Below, one piece after another: positions 37,572 through 45,814 of a stretch of 48,252 bases of DNA. A model generated the notes under the pieces. The model searched no databases, had not been told where the DNA came from, and was given only the letters and a program-made list of their open reading frames with translations. Source of the stretch: Anaerolineaceae bacterium UBA5838 (GTDB lineage: Bacteria > Chloroflexota > Anaerolineae > Anaerolineales > Anaerolineaceae); assembly GCA_002432795.1 (NCBI GenBank), contig DJGU01000058.1, positions 6,607 through 54,858 on the forward strand. Reading direction: 5' to 3'. Within the stretch, counting starts at the first letter, position 1, and each line of letters starts with the position of its first letter. A program made the translations under genes and the position numbers.

Positions 37572-39407
37572 ATGGAAACCATGATAGTTAAACTCAGACA
37601 AAACTTGTTACGCTTGTTGATCGTGATGCTGCTTGCGGGATCCTGCGTTGTGCCAGGACCAAGCGGCGGGGGGAAACTCCAGGTAAGTGCTAAAAACCCA
37701 GGTACAGCCATCCAGCAAGGACAGGTCTTTGACCTTGAGTTGACACTTTCCAACCCGGATATTGTCAACGCTGCTGTGAAGGAAATCCGCTTTGAATCCA
37801 ATTTTTTCGAATGGGCTAGCTACGAAGGCTCAATACCTCCGCTGAGCATGGAAACGCAGGCAAATGGGGATGGGGTCATCAAGCTGGATATAACGATCGC
37901 TCCGACCGGCGTTGAGGACTTTATCTTTCGCTTCCGGGCTAATAAGAGCGGCGAGGTCCTGGGAAACTGGCAGGTTGTTTCAGATTCAGTGATCACAGCC
38001 ATCGAAACAAAGATGAAAGTTGCAGGTACCACCCCCACAGGTTGGGATCCAGGACTCTCTCCGGAAGAGCAGGCGCCTGACCTTGGTGCTATTCCTTACC
38101 AGGCGGTGGTGCAGATCACCGCTTTTGTGGATTTTGAGGGTGAATATGTGCCGCGCTGGACTGGTTCGGGAACGATCATCAGTTCGGATGGATTGATCCT
38201 TACCAACGATCACGTTGTCAGCTCCACCAGATACGACGAAGTTGTGGCGCTGCTTGTATCGCTGACTGTTGCCCAGGATCAGCCGCCAGTGGATAGCTAC
38301 TACGCCTATGTGGTTCAGGCTGACTCGCAGTTGGATCTGGCGGTCATCAAACCAGCCTGGGACATGCAAGGAAACCCGCTGGACTACAGCCAGCTCAAAC
38401 TTCCATTCGTGCCGCTTGGCGACTCGGACACTCTCAATTTGGGCGAGTCGATCGTAATCTTAGGCTACCCGGTCATCGGGGGCGGGACGATCACGCTCAC
38501 TCGCGGGGAGGTCAGCGGCTTTACTGCCGAGGAGCCATTTGGCAATCGAGCTTTCATTAAAACCAGCGGCACAATCGCTGGTGGAAATTCTGGCGGGCTG
38601 GCGGTCAATTTCCTGGGGCAAATCGTTGGGATCCCAACCCAGCTGGGTTCCGGAGATATCTCACTGGACATCGTAGACTGCAGACCCGTGCGGGATACCA
38701 ACCGCGACGGCTATATTGACCAAAATGACGATTGTGTGCCAACGGGCGGCTTTATTAATGCTCTGCGTCCGATCAACCTTGCACTGGAGATGATTGAGGC
38801 CGCCAAGCGGGGCGAGGTGACTGTCAGCAGCGGGGAAAGCCAAAACCTGGCCTATCACGGCGTCGGAGAGGTTGTTTTTGCGGATGACTTTTCGGATGCG
38901 AGCAGCGGTTGGCTTAGAACTTCTGATGAAGATGGGAAGCGTGCCTATGAAAATGGTGAATACACGATTGAAGTAGTCACACCCATGTATTGGTATTGGT
39001 CAGACCAGTACTTCCCCTATGAAGCGCTGATGGCTGAGGCAGACGTGCGCGTGGCGAACTCGGTGGGGGATGCGGACTATGGATTTATCTGTGGACTGCA
39101 GGATGACCAGCACTTTACGGCGCTTGAGATCAGCGAGGACGGTTACTTCACCATTTGGAAACAGCTTGGTGATGATTATATTACCCTGATCGAGTGGACC
39201 TACAGCGAACAACTGGCAGGGTCTGGTCCCTATCGGCTGGCAGCTCAATGCAGCCGGGAAAAACTGCTGCTGGCGGTGGATGGCATTTTGCTTGGGGAAG
39301 TGCAGGATCCGGATTATTCACCAGGCAGCTTTGGGTTGATAGCTGGCACTTTCGAAACAGGCGGCTTTAAGGTTGCCTTTGACAACCTGATCATCATGAT
39401 CCCATGA
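37572..39407 (+). CDS. Lipoprotein trypsin-like serine protease (S1 fold, DegP-like) with C-terminal beta domain
   Basis: The 611-residue protein is exported as a lipoprotein (hydrophobic core LLRLLIVMLLAG, lipobox with Cys25 in AGSC). A cohesin-like/CARDB-type domain (about 35-145) precedes a trypsin-fold domain with His214 in LTNDHVV, Asp255 in LDLAVI and Ser340 in GGNSGG, the HtrA-type signature. The region PTGGFINALRPINLALEM closes it. The last about 150 residues (FADDFSDASSGWLRTSDEDGKRAYENGEYTI) look like a 3-keto-disaccharide hydrolase or LamG-type jelly roll. ATG 37572 has GGAGAG six bases upstream; the longer frame begins upstream of the expected promoter. It probably acts in surface protein quality control or degradation. 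Confidence 0.9.
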   Translation: METMIVKLRQNLLRLLIVMLLAGSCVVPGPSGGGKLQVSAKNPGTAIQQGQVFDLELTLSNPDIVNAAVKEIRFESNFFEWASYEGSIPPLSMETQANGDGVIKLDITIAPTGVEDFIFRFRANKSGEVLGNWQVVSDSVITAIETKMKVAGTTPTGWDPGLSPEEQAPDLGAIPYQAVVQITAFVDFEGEYVPRWTGSGTIISSDGLILTNDHVVSSTRYDEVVALLVSLTVAQDQPPVDSYYAYVVQADSQLDLAVIKPAWDMQGNPLDYSQLKLPFVPLGDSDTLNLGESIVILGYPVIGGGTITLTRGEVSGFTAEEPFGNRAFIKTSGTIAGGNSGGLAVNFLGQIVGIPTQLGSGDISLDIVDCRPVRDTNRDGYIDQNDDCVPTGGFINALRPINLALEMIEAAKRGEVTVSSGESQNLAYHGVGEVVFADDFSDASSGWLRTSDEDGKRAYENGEYTIEVVTPMYWYWSDQYFPYEALMAEADVRVANSVGDADYGFICGLQDDQHFTALEISEDGYFTIWKQLGDDYITLIEWTYSEQLAGSGPYRLAAQCSREKLLLAVDGILLGEVQDPDYSPGSFGLIAGTFETGGFKVAFDNLIIMIP

Positions 39408-39415
39408 GGTGAAAC

Positions 39416-39826
39416 ATGCGCATGAAAACATTGACAATCCATCATTTGGTGAAGGGCGAAGACCTCAATCACCACCATACTTTATATGCGGGAAGAGGAG
39501 CGGAGTGGATGGTGGAGGCGGGGTTCATCGCTGCGGCTGATTTACTGCCGCCGCAGTATGTGCTCTGCCTCAAAATCCATGGGATGACCTTTCAGCGTCC
39601 GGTAAGACCTGGAGAAGTCATTCGTTTTGAATCAAAAATCGCGCTCACCGGTCGGTCGCGCCTGATTGCCTATGTACGGGCGACCACCAAAGAAGAGCCG
39701 ACGGTGGATGGATTCCTGACCTTTGTTTACGTGGATGATCACGGCAAGTCGCGCCCTCACGGCATTACCATTGAGGCAGAAACGCCTGAAGAGATTGAAC
39801 TGCAGGAGCGAGCCAGTAAGCTTTAG
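39416..39826 (+). CDS. Hotdog-fold acyl-CoA thioesterase-like protein
   Basis: The 136 residues show the hotdog family signature LNHHHTLYAGRGAEWMVEAG (residues 17-36), related to the NHHGTLFGG motif of acyl-CoA thioesterases (YciA/BACH type), then the usual strands (HGMTFQRPVRPGEVIRFESKIALTGRSRLIAYVRA). The G-G in the motif is replaced by GRG. It starts eight bases after the protease stop with GAGGTG as ribosome site, so it is probably cotranscribed. Substrate length and CoA dependence cannot be told. Confidence 0.82.
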   Translation: MRMKTLTIHHLVKGEDLNHHHTLYAGRGAEWMVEAGFIAAADLLPPQYVLCLKIHGMTFQRPVRPGEVIRFESKIALTGRSRLIAYVRATTKEEPTVDGFLTFVYVDDHGKSRPHGITIEAETPEEIELQERASKL

Positions 39827-39868
39827 GAAGATTCTTTCGGTTTTCCCCGCGATTACCTTCTGATTGGT

Positions 39869-39886
39869 AAGCCTGTTTTCAGGCTT
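39869..39886. terminator. Small hairpin between convergent genes
   Basis: AAGCCTG, loop TTTT, CAGGCTT: a seven-base perfect stem in the gap between the hotdog gene (+) and the MscS gene (-). It may serve both strands; no strong T-run. Confidence 0.4.
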
Positions 39887-39895
39887 GGATTACTC

Positions 39896-40909
39896 TTAGA
39901 GCGGGACTGCGGGTATGACGCTAAAGAAGATCCCTTCGTTTTGAAGATCCTGGTAGATCCGATAATTGATGAGATTTTGCGCCTTCACGAAAAGGGCGAA
40001 ATCAGGGGATGTCACAAAATACACAACCTCAAAAACAAAACCCGTCAGTGCCACTGCTTGAAAGTGTGCCCGTGTAAAACGCACGTTTTCAAGTCCCTCG
40101 AAGGCCTTCTCTACCAATTCAGGAATAAGCGCGAGTTTTTCAGTGGAAGTGTTGCTGGCGATTTGGATGGTAAATGAAACGCGTCTTTCCTCCATGCGGC
40201 TAAAATTCCGGAGTGGGGTTTTCAGCATCTGAGAGTTGGATACAGTAAGTTCTTCCCCTGAAAGATTGCGAATGCTGGTGGATTTCAAGCCAATTTTCTC
40301 AACGGTGCCGGAAAAATCGCCCGTTGCGATAGAGTCGCCGGGTTCAAAGGGTTTATCAAGGTGAATGGTCAGGCTGGAGAGTAAATCAGCCACCAGGCTC
40401 TGGGCTGCGAGACCGATGGCAATACCCCCAATACCCAGGCTGGCAATGATGCCGGCGATATCAAAGTTTGGAATACTTTCGATGATGACAAGCACAGCTA
40501 CCAGCCATATCAGGATGCGGGCGATAATGGCAATCCCACGCAGTGAGGTACGGCGGTTGTAGTCGTCGTCAGGCATTTTTTCAATTTGCTGTTCGATCCA
40601 GTGGCTGAGGCCTAAGTCCGCCCAGCGACCGATTTGGACAGTGAGCAGAGCAATCAATAGGACCCTAAGCAGGGTGCGAACTGGCTCAGGGATTTGGAGC
40701 AGGCGGGAGGCAAGCCAGATGGCCGTAATCAGAGCTGTTGGCAGGATGATCTGGCTGAGCAGGCGGGTGAGAAGTTTTGGGTTGGGATTTTGTTTTACTT
40801 TTTTGCGACAGAAAGTTCGTAAAAGAAAAAGCAGTAAGAGAACCACAGCGAAAACCGCCAGAGCCTTCAGCCAATGCAGAACAGAGTTTCCTAGAAAAAT
40901 CGTATCCAT
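39896..40909 (-). CDS. Small-conductance mechanosensitive channel (MscS family)
   Basis: MscS channels release solutes on hypo-osmotic shock. The 337-residue protein has several N-terminal hydrophobic segments, then the pore-lining helix FDIAGIIASLGIGGIAIGLAAQSLVADLLSSL (about 149-180), the beta domain starting KPFEPGDSIATGDFSGTVEKIGLKSTSIRNLSGEELTVSNS, and a C-terminal alpha/beta domain. The order fits the family, with two or three extra N-terminal helices compared with E. coli MscS. ATG 40909 in TCTATGGATACG. It is convergent to the hotdog gene. No regulatory sites were recognised. Confidence 0.93.
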   Translation of the reverse strand: MDTIFLGNSVLHWLKALAVFAVVLLLLFLLRTFCRKKVKQNPNPKLLTRLLSQIILPTALITAIWLASRLLQIPEPVRTLLRVLLIALLTVQIGRWADLGLSHWIEQQIEKMPDDDYNRRTSLRGIAIIARILIWLVAVLVIIESIPNFDIAGIIASLGIGGIAIGLAAQSLVADLLSSLTIHLDKPFEPGDSIATGDFSGTVEKIGLKSTSIRNLSGEELTVSNSQMLKTPLRNFSRMEERRVSFTIQIASNTSTEKLALIPELVEKAFEGLENVRFTRAHFQAVALTGFVFEVVYFVTSPDFALFVKAQNLINYRIYQDLQNEGIFFSVIPAVPL

Positions 40910-41042
40910 AGATTTAATTGTAACATCAAGGAATGGTTGAAAGGGGGAAAGGGTAGACGGGGAAAGGTAGACGAAAGGTGGACGAAAGAGGCCCGTCCTT
41001 CTGAGCCTTTTTCTTGGTCAGGATGAAAAGCCCCACCCGCCC

Positions 41043-41274
41043 TTTCATTCTGAGCTTTTTTGCGAAGAATCTAATCAGTAAAGACCAGATCCTTCACTGC
41101 GTTCAGGATGACAAAGAAATTCTAAACGAGTTGTCGGAGTGAGCAACTGAGGCTCATTCCGACCTACGAGGGCTAACATCTACCTTTGTCATCGCGAGGG
41201 AGCGTTAGCGACTGTGGCGATCTCTTTTTTTTCTCCAGGTGTAAGGGGTTGAAATGCGCAACTTAAATGTTCTT
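41043..41274. repeat. Composite repeat unit 1
   Basis: The order is: TGTCATTCTGAGC palindrome (41043-41113, here beginning TTTCATTC); then GAGTTGTCGGAGTGAGC with a matching GCTCATTCCGAC arm; then TGTCATCGCGAGGGAGCG to GTGGCGATCTC; then CTCCAGGTGTAAGGGGTTGA to AAATGTTCT. Length is about 230 bp. Confidence 0.75.
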
Positions 41275-41344
41275 GTCATTCAAAGCTTTTTTGCGAAGAA
41301 TCTAATAGCGCAAGGCCAGATCCTTCACTTCGTTCAGGGTGACA
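41274..41344. repeat. TGTCATTC-family palindrome, complete copy
   Basis: TGTCATTCAAAGC at left, GATCCTTCACTTCGTTCAGG and GTGACA at right; 71 bp. Confidence 0.75.
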
Positions 41345-41358
41345 AGCCCCACCTGCCC

Positions 41359-41430
41359 TGTCATTCTGAGCCTCTTTTGCCAAGAATCTAATTAGTAAAG
41401 ATCAGATCCTTCACTTCGTTCAGGATGACA
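41359..41430. repeat. TGTCATTC-family palindrome, complete copy
   Basis: TGTCATTCTGAGCCTCTTTT at left, CTTCGTTCAGGATGACA at right; 72 bp. The outer 11-base arms TGTCATTCTGA and TCAGGATGACA are complementary with one mismatch. Confidence 0.8.
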
Positions 41431-41510
41431 GAGCCGTAGGTAACTTGCGATTTTCACGCCGACATTTCCTGTCATCCTGCGCTTTTTTTCGAAGAATCCA
41501 ATCATTAGTT

Positions 41511-41676
41511 GTTGGGTGAGACGAAGTGCCCTGGAGGTATTGAGGATCTGTTGGCAATCATCCTACGGGTTCATAACCGGTCCTCAATCTACCAATACAC
41601 TTGGGTTGCGGCGGATTGAAAGCACGGCGAAGATTCTGTATGGAGGCTGGCACAGTGCTTTCAATCACGCCCTACG
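41511..41676. repeat. Double stem-loop element copy II, inside a REP-like palindrome
   Basis: The element starts GTTGGGTG (degenerate GTAGGGCG) and ends CGCCCTACG. Stem pairs ATTGAGGAT/GGTCCTCAAT and GCGGATTGAAAGCAC/GTGCTTTCAATCACGC are present. The left arm of a TGTCATCCTGCGC palindrome (41470-41508) lies immediately before it, and the right arm TTCGTTCAGGATGACA (41679-41694) immediately after. Confidence 0.8.
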
Positions 41677-41708
41677 CCTTCGTTCAGGATGACAAGCCCC
41701 ACCCGCCC

Positions 41709-41940
41709 TGTCATTCTGAGCTTCTTTTGCGAAGAATCTTGTCTTGAAAGACCAGATCCTTCACTTCGTTCAGGATGACAAAGAAATTCTCACCGAGTTG
41801 TCGGCGTGAGCAACTGAGGCTCATTCTGACCTACGAGCGATATTATTCCCCTGTGTCATCGCGAGGGAGCGTTAGCGACTGTGGCGATCTCTCTTTTTTC
41901 TCCAAGTGTAAGGAGTTGAAATACGCAACTGAAATGTTCT
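41709..41940. repeat. Composite repeat unit 2
   Basis: This has the same order and length as unit 1: palindrome 41709-41780, GAGTTGTCGGCGTGAGC arm pair, TGTCATCGCGAGGGAGCG block, CTCCAAGTGTAAGGAGTTGA to AAATGTTCT. Confidence 0.75.
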
Positions 41941-42111
41941 TGTCATTCTGAGCCTCTTTTGCGAAGAATCTTTCCCTCCAAAATCAGAACCTTCGCAGGC
42001 TTAGGAGGACAGGACCCACTGCCCTCCGCAAGCTCCGGGGACTTCGCCATTTTAATTCCCCCTCCCTGGAGGGTGTCGGGCAGGCTGGGCATATTCTCTG
42101 CCGGCGAATCC

Positions 42112-42340
42112 TGTCATTCTGAGCCTCTTTTGCGAAGAATCTTGTCTTGAAAGACCAGATCCTTCACTTCGTTCAGGATGACAGAGAAATTCTCACCGAG
42201 TTGTCGGAGTGAGCAACTGAGGCTCATTCTGACCTACGAGGGCTAACTACCTTTGTCATCGCGAGGGAGCGTTAGCGACCGTGGCGATCTCTCTTTTTTC
42301 TCCACGCGTAAGGGGTTGAAATGCGCAATTGAAATGTTCT
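42112..42340. repeat. Composite repeat unit 3
   Basis: This has the same order as units 1 and 2: palindrome 42112-42183, GAGTTGTCGGAGTGAGC arm pair, TGTCATCGCGAGGGAGCG block, CTCCACGCGTAAGGGGTTGA to AAATGTTCT. Confidence 0.75.
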
Positions 42341-42382
42341 TGTCATTCTAAGCCTCTTTTGCGACGAATCTAATCGTTAATT

Positions 42383-42530
42383 GTAGGGCGTGATTGAGGA
42401 CCATTTGACGATCATCCTATGGGTTATCATTCGGTCCTCAATCCGCCAATACGGTTGGCTGCTGGCGGATTGAAAGTACGGTAAGTGTTACAAATGAAAA
42501 CCGGCATAGTACTTTCAATCCCGCCCTACG
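42383..42530. repeat. Double stem-loop element copy III
   Basis: The element starts GTAGGGCG and ends CGCCCTACG. It has stems ATTGAGGACC/GGTCCTCAAT and GGCGGATTGAAAGTAC/GTACTTTCAATCCCGCC. The left arm of a REP-like palindrome (42341-42380) precedes it at the same junction as copy II; the right arm is missing. Confidence 0.8.
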
Positions 42531-42727
42531 ACTCAGGTGCTAATTTTACGCAGACCTTAATGTGAGAAGAAGACGCGGATTGGTGGGTAGGCTATAGTGA
42601 GATGCGTGGAGGCTAAGGATATATAACGCCAACCCGCCCTACAAGGTAATAGGTGGTATGTCGGCTCATCGTGGTCCGGGTTTGCCGTATAATTGACCAA
42701 AATGATAATATTTTTACAGGATGTTTT

Positions 42728-43441
42728 ATGGGCAGACAGGAAACCAAATCCGAATATTTAGACAAGTATCGTTACCCGCGCCACCAATTTCGCCGAGGCG
42801 TCCTGCGAGGTGGAATCAACTTACTGGCAAAAATTTTAGTAGATTACGAGGTCCATGGTACGGAAAACCTGCCCAAGAGGGGTCCTCTACTGATCGTGGG
42901 GAACCACTTCCACTTTCTGGATTCAATCGGTCCCATTCGCAGCACAAAGTATCCATTGGAATTTATCGGCGATGCCGAAATGCCCAACGCGCCAATGAGC
43001 ATGAAGCTCTTCCCGCGCATTTGGGACACGCTGCGCATTATGCAGGGCACGCCAAACCTGGCAGCCATGCGCGCGGCTGAGGCTGTGTTGTCTCAGGACG
43101 GCATCCTGGGGATCTTCCCGGAGGGGCATGTGCACAAGCCCCCGCTGGGCACTCCGCTTCCGGGAGCGGCTTTCATGGCGCTGCGCCTGGGCGTGCCGAT
43201 CCTGCCATTGGGCACATTTAGCGAGGATGACTGGAACATCTTTGACACCCTGAGGAAAAAACACCGTAAAGCCCGTGTGGTAACACGAATTGGCGAGCCT
43301 TTCGGTCCGCTGGCTATCGGTGAACCCGGCAAGCTGCCTGGGCGGGTTGAAGTTAAAGCTGCGGGGCAGGCTATCATGGAAAAAATTGCTGCCTTACTCC
43401 CCACTTCAGCCCGAGGTCCCTACATGGCGGTACTTTCCTGA
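42728..43441 (+). CDS. plsC: 1-acyl-sn-glycerol-3-phosphate acyltransferase family protein
   Basis: The PlsC family transfers an acyl group to lysophosphatidic acid, making phosphatidic acid for membrane lipids. The 237-residue protein carries the HX4D catalytic motif (His60, Asp65 in NHFHFLD), the FPEGH acyl-acceptor motif (130-134) and PILPLGT. It lacks an obvious N-terminal membrane anchor, so it may bind the membrane peripherally. ATG 42728 has ACAGGA seven bases upstream; the longer frame from 42653 crosses the presumed -10 region. It stands alone in front of the dnaJ-like gene. Confidence 0.85.
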   Translation: MGRQETKSEYLDKYRYPRHQFRRGVLRGGINLLAKILVDYEVHGTENLPKRGPLLIVGNHFHFLDSIGPIRSTKYPLEFIGDAEMPNAPMSMKLFPRIWDTLRIMQGTPNLAAMRAAEAVLSQDGILGIFPEGHVHKPPLGTPLPGAAFMALRLGVPILPLGTFSEDDWNIFDTLRKKHRKARVVTRIGEPFGPLAIGEPGKLPGRVEVKAAGQAIMEKIAALLPTSARGPYMAVLS

Positions 43442-43526
43442 AATTCAACGGGGTTAATAGAATTTCAACAATGGACTGTTATCATACAAGAATTATTGAG
43501 CCGCATTGGGCTGGAATGGATTAATG

Positions 43527-44468
43527 ATGGATTATAAGGATTATTACAAAACGCTTGGTGTCAGCAAAACCGCCACTGAGGGCGAAATAAAAACTGCTTA
43601 TCGCAAACTAGCACGCCGCTATCACCCTGATGTGAACAAAGACTCAGGGGCAGAGGATAAGTTTAAGGAAGTGAACGAAGCCTACCAGGTACTTTCGGAC
43701 CCGGAAAAGCGCAAGAAATACGACCAGTTTGGCTCGGAATGGCAGCGTTATCAATCCACCGGCGGGCAACCAGGTGGGTTTGACTGGGGCAGATGGCAGC
43801 AGGCGCCGCAAGGCGGTCAGCCTGGATACCGCACTGTTTCGCAGGAAGAGTTCAGCGACATGTTTGGCGGTCTGGGGGGCTTCTCGGATTTCTTTAACAC
43901 GCTTTTTGGGCAAGGTGGGTTCAGTGCCGGACCTTCTTACAGCAGCGGTAGACCTGTTTCGCGTAGCCCGCAGAGAGCTCAGCCGATGGAACACGAGGTT
44001 GAGATCACACTCGAAGAAGCATATACAGGCACAAAACGCACGCTGCAGTTCGAGGGCGGCAGGAAAATTGAAGCCAGCATCCCACAAGGCGTTCGCACGG
44101 GTTCCAAAGTGCGCCTGAGCGGGCAGGCAGGCGGGGCGGACCTGTTCCTGAAGATAAAAGTGCTTCCGCACAGGAGCTTTACCCGCAAGGGAGATGATCT
44201 GATCGTCACCGTGCCCGTCGATATTTACACCGCCATCCTGGGCGGCGAAGTCAGCGTGGACACACTGGGCAAACCGGTTCGCCTGACCATTCCAGAAGGG
44301 ACTGACAGCGGGAAGACCATGCGTCTCAAGGGACTCGGAATGCCAAAACTCAAAAACCCCAGCGAGCATGGTGACCTCTACGCGCACATCGAACTGCACC
44401 TGCCTGGGCACCTGACGCCCGCAGAAAAAGAAAAATTTCGTGAAATTCGCAATATGCGGCATGCTTAG
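43527..44468 (+). CDS. DnaJ-like co-chaperone of CbpA type
   Basis: This J-domain protein activates an Hsp70 (DnaK). The 313 residues have a J domain with HPD at 33-35 (RRYHPDVNKD), a Gly/Phe- and Gln-rich linker (about 75-150), and two C-terminal beta-sandwich domains (EHEVEITLEEAYTGTKRTLQFEGGRKIEASIPQGVRTGSKVRLSG, PVDIYTAILGGEVSVDTLGKPVRLTIPEGTDSGKTMRLKGLGMP). The Cys-rich zinc finger of DnaJ is absent, so it is CbpA-like. There are two adjacent ATGs; the second, 43527, gives the standard MDYKDYY beginning. It is preceded by GGAATGGA. Confidence 0.93.
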   Translation: MDYKDYYKTLGVSKTATEGEIKTAYRKLARRYHPDVNKDSGAEDKFKEVNEAYQVLSDPEKRKKYDQFGSEWQRYQSTGGQPGGFDWGRWQQAPQGGQPGYRTVSQEEFSDMFGGLGGFSDFFNTLFGQGGFSAGPSYSSGRPVSRSPQRAQPMEHEVEITLEEAYTGTKRTLQFEGGRKIEASIPQGVRTGSKVRLSGQAGGADLFLKIKVLPHRSFTRKGDDLIVTVPVDIYTAILGGEVSVDTLGKPVRLTIPEGTDSGKTMRLKGLGMPKLKNPSEHGDLYAHIELHLPGHLTPAEKEKFREIRNMRHA

Positions 44469-44534
44469 CCATAGTTTCCAAATGAAGCAGAGGGCAGAAT
44501 TCTTGCGGGTATAATTTTAGGGTTATCGATTGCC

Positions 44535-45128
44535 ATGACTGAAACTTTTCGAAAGAACATCACTGTATATGCTGGATCGGCTGACAACCTGAAACAGGTC
44601 TATCTGGACGCTGCCTGGATGCTGGGGGAGACGCTGGCAAAGCAGGGTCGCACGCTGATATATGGTGCTGGGAAAACCGGCTTGATGGGCGCGGTGGCAG
44701 ATGGCGCGTTGGCTTCAGGGGGGAGAACGGTTGGGGTCATCAATGATGGTCTGAATCTGCCTCATCTGGCGCATGCCGGCTTGAGTGAGTTGGAAATATT
44801 GCCGGATATTCACGCGCGGCAAGCACGCATGAACCAACTGGCCGATGGCATGATCGCTCTGCCTGGCGGCTTTGGCACCTTTGCTGAGCTCTTTGAAGCA
44901 CTCACCTGGGCGCAGCTTGGTTTGCACAACAAACCAGTCGGACTGTTGAACGTGCAAGGATATTTCGATCCTTTAGTCGCCTTGATTGAGATGGCGATTG
45001 AGGAAAAATACATTTATGCCGAGCACCGGCGCTTCTTTTTTGTAGATGATGACCCTGCCACGCTGCTTTCATCAATGGACGCCTTTACCCCGGATAATGG
45101 AATAAATCGTTGGATGGAACGTCCATGA
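44535..45128 (+). CDS. LOG family nucleotide 5'-monophosphate phosphoribohydrolase
   Basis: LOG enzymes hydrolyse nucleoside 5'-monophosphates to base and ribose 5-phosphate; plant-type members activate cytokinins and bacterial ones mostly act on AMP or other NMPs. The 197-residue protein has the P-loop-like first part (VYAGSADNLK), YGAGKTGLMGAVADGAL, an R-rich helix (HARQARMNQLADGMI) and the signature PGGFGTFAELFEALTW at 110-125. It overlaps the next gene, a HAD nucleotidase, by four bases (ATGA). Confidence 0.88.
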   Translation: MTETFRKNITVYAGSADNLKQVYLDAAWMLGETLAKQGRTLIYGAGKTGLMGAVADGALASGGRTVGVINDGLNLPHLAHAGLSELEILPDIHARQARMNQLADGMIALPGGFGTFAELFEALTWAQLGLHNKPVGLLNVQGYFDPLVALIEMAIEEKYIYAEHRRFFFVDDDPATLLSSMDAFTPDNGINRWMERP

Positions 45129-45790
45129 CCCCCGTAAAAACGCTGCTGATTGATCTGGACGACACGACTTATCCGACCTCGGTCGGCGTATGGCCGATCC
45201 TGACTGAACGGGTCTTCCAATACATGCAGCAAGTTGTGGGAATTCCGGAAAATGAGATCCCTGAAAAACGGGAGCGTCTTTTTTTGGAGCACGGCACAAC
45301 GATGCGCGGTCTGAATATTGAATATGGGATTGACGTTCAGGATTATCTTGAATTTGTGCACGAAGTGGACCTCTCGAAGGTAATCCAGCCCGATCATCAG
45401 CTCAAGGCAGCCTTGCGTTCTTTGCCGCAGAGAAAATGGATCTTCACTAACGCCAGCCGGCAGCACGCAAACAATGTGCTGGGGCTGTTGGGTGTCGCAG
45501 ATCTGTTTGAGGGTGTGATCGACGTGATGGATACTGAGCCGTGGTGCAAGCCGCACGCTGAGGCTTTTGAGATCGCGCTGAAGCTTGCAGGCGCGCCCCA
45601 GCCAGAAGAAACCTTGTTTGTCGACGACCTCGAGACTAACCTGGATGCTGCCAAAGCACTTGGGATCCAGACGCTGCGTGTATCTTTTGAAGAGATCGCG
45701 TCGAAACATCCCGTCATCAAGAATCTGACGGAGCTGCCGTACTTTTTATCAAATAATGGAAATAAACTTGTTGAAGGACCGCCGTTATAG
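45125..45790 (+). CDS. HAD-family pyrimidine 5'-nucleotidase-like phosphatase
   Basis: The 221-residue protein belongs to the HAD hydrolases: motif I LIDLDDTTYP (Asp10, Asp12, Thr14), motif II FTNAS, motif III Lys in WCKPHAEAFE, and motif IV FVDDLETNLDAAKALG. The overall pattern resembles yeast Sdt1-type pyrimidine 5'-nucleotidases, which act on UMP and CMP. Start ATG 45125 overlaps the LOG stop (ATGA). The neighbours are therefore a phosphoribohydrolase and a nucleotidase, both acting on nucleoside monophosphates. Confidence 0.85.
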   Translation: MTPVKTLLIDLDDTTYPTSVGVWPILTERVFQYMQQVVGIPENEIPEKRERLFLEHGTTMRGLNIEYGIDVQDYLEFVHEVDLSKVIQPDHQLKAALRSLPQRKWIFTNASRQHANNVLGLLGVADLFEGVIDVMDTEPWCKPHAEAFEIALKLAGAPQPEETLFVDDLETNLDAAKALGIQTLRVSFEEIASKHPVIKNLTELPYFLSNNGNKLVEGPPL

Positions 45791-45814
45791 AGCGGTGGTT
45801 TAAATGGAGTTGTA

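Larger units (their letters stand above)
40910..42727. repeat. 1.8-kb gene-free mosaic of nested repeat elements
   Basis: No credible gene is seen here. The interval contains three composite units (see below), two double stem-loop elements, four or more further complete or partial copies of the TGTCATTCTGAGC palindrome, and at its right end an element with ends GGTGGGTAGGCT (42582-42593) and ACGCCAACCCGCCCTAC (42626-42642). Short open frames (for example 41959-42150) cross repeats and are accidental. The plsC -10-like TATAAT (42688-42693) closes it. Confidence 0.85.

Noticed and set aside
41959..42150. 63-residue open frame
   Set aside because: It runs through repeat fragments and ends in a CHSEPLLRRIL peptide typical of translated TGTCATTCTGAGC repeats.
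44510..44515. TATAAT as promoter of the LOG gene
   Set aside because: No -35 hexamer at 16-18 bases; the -10 alone is too common to support a call.
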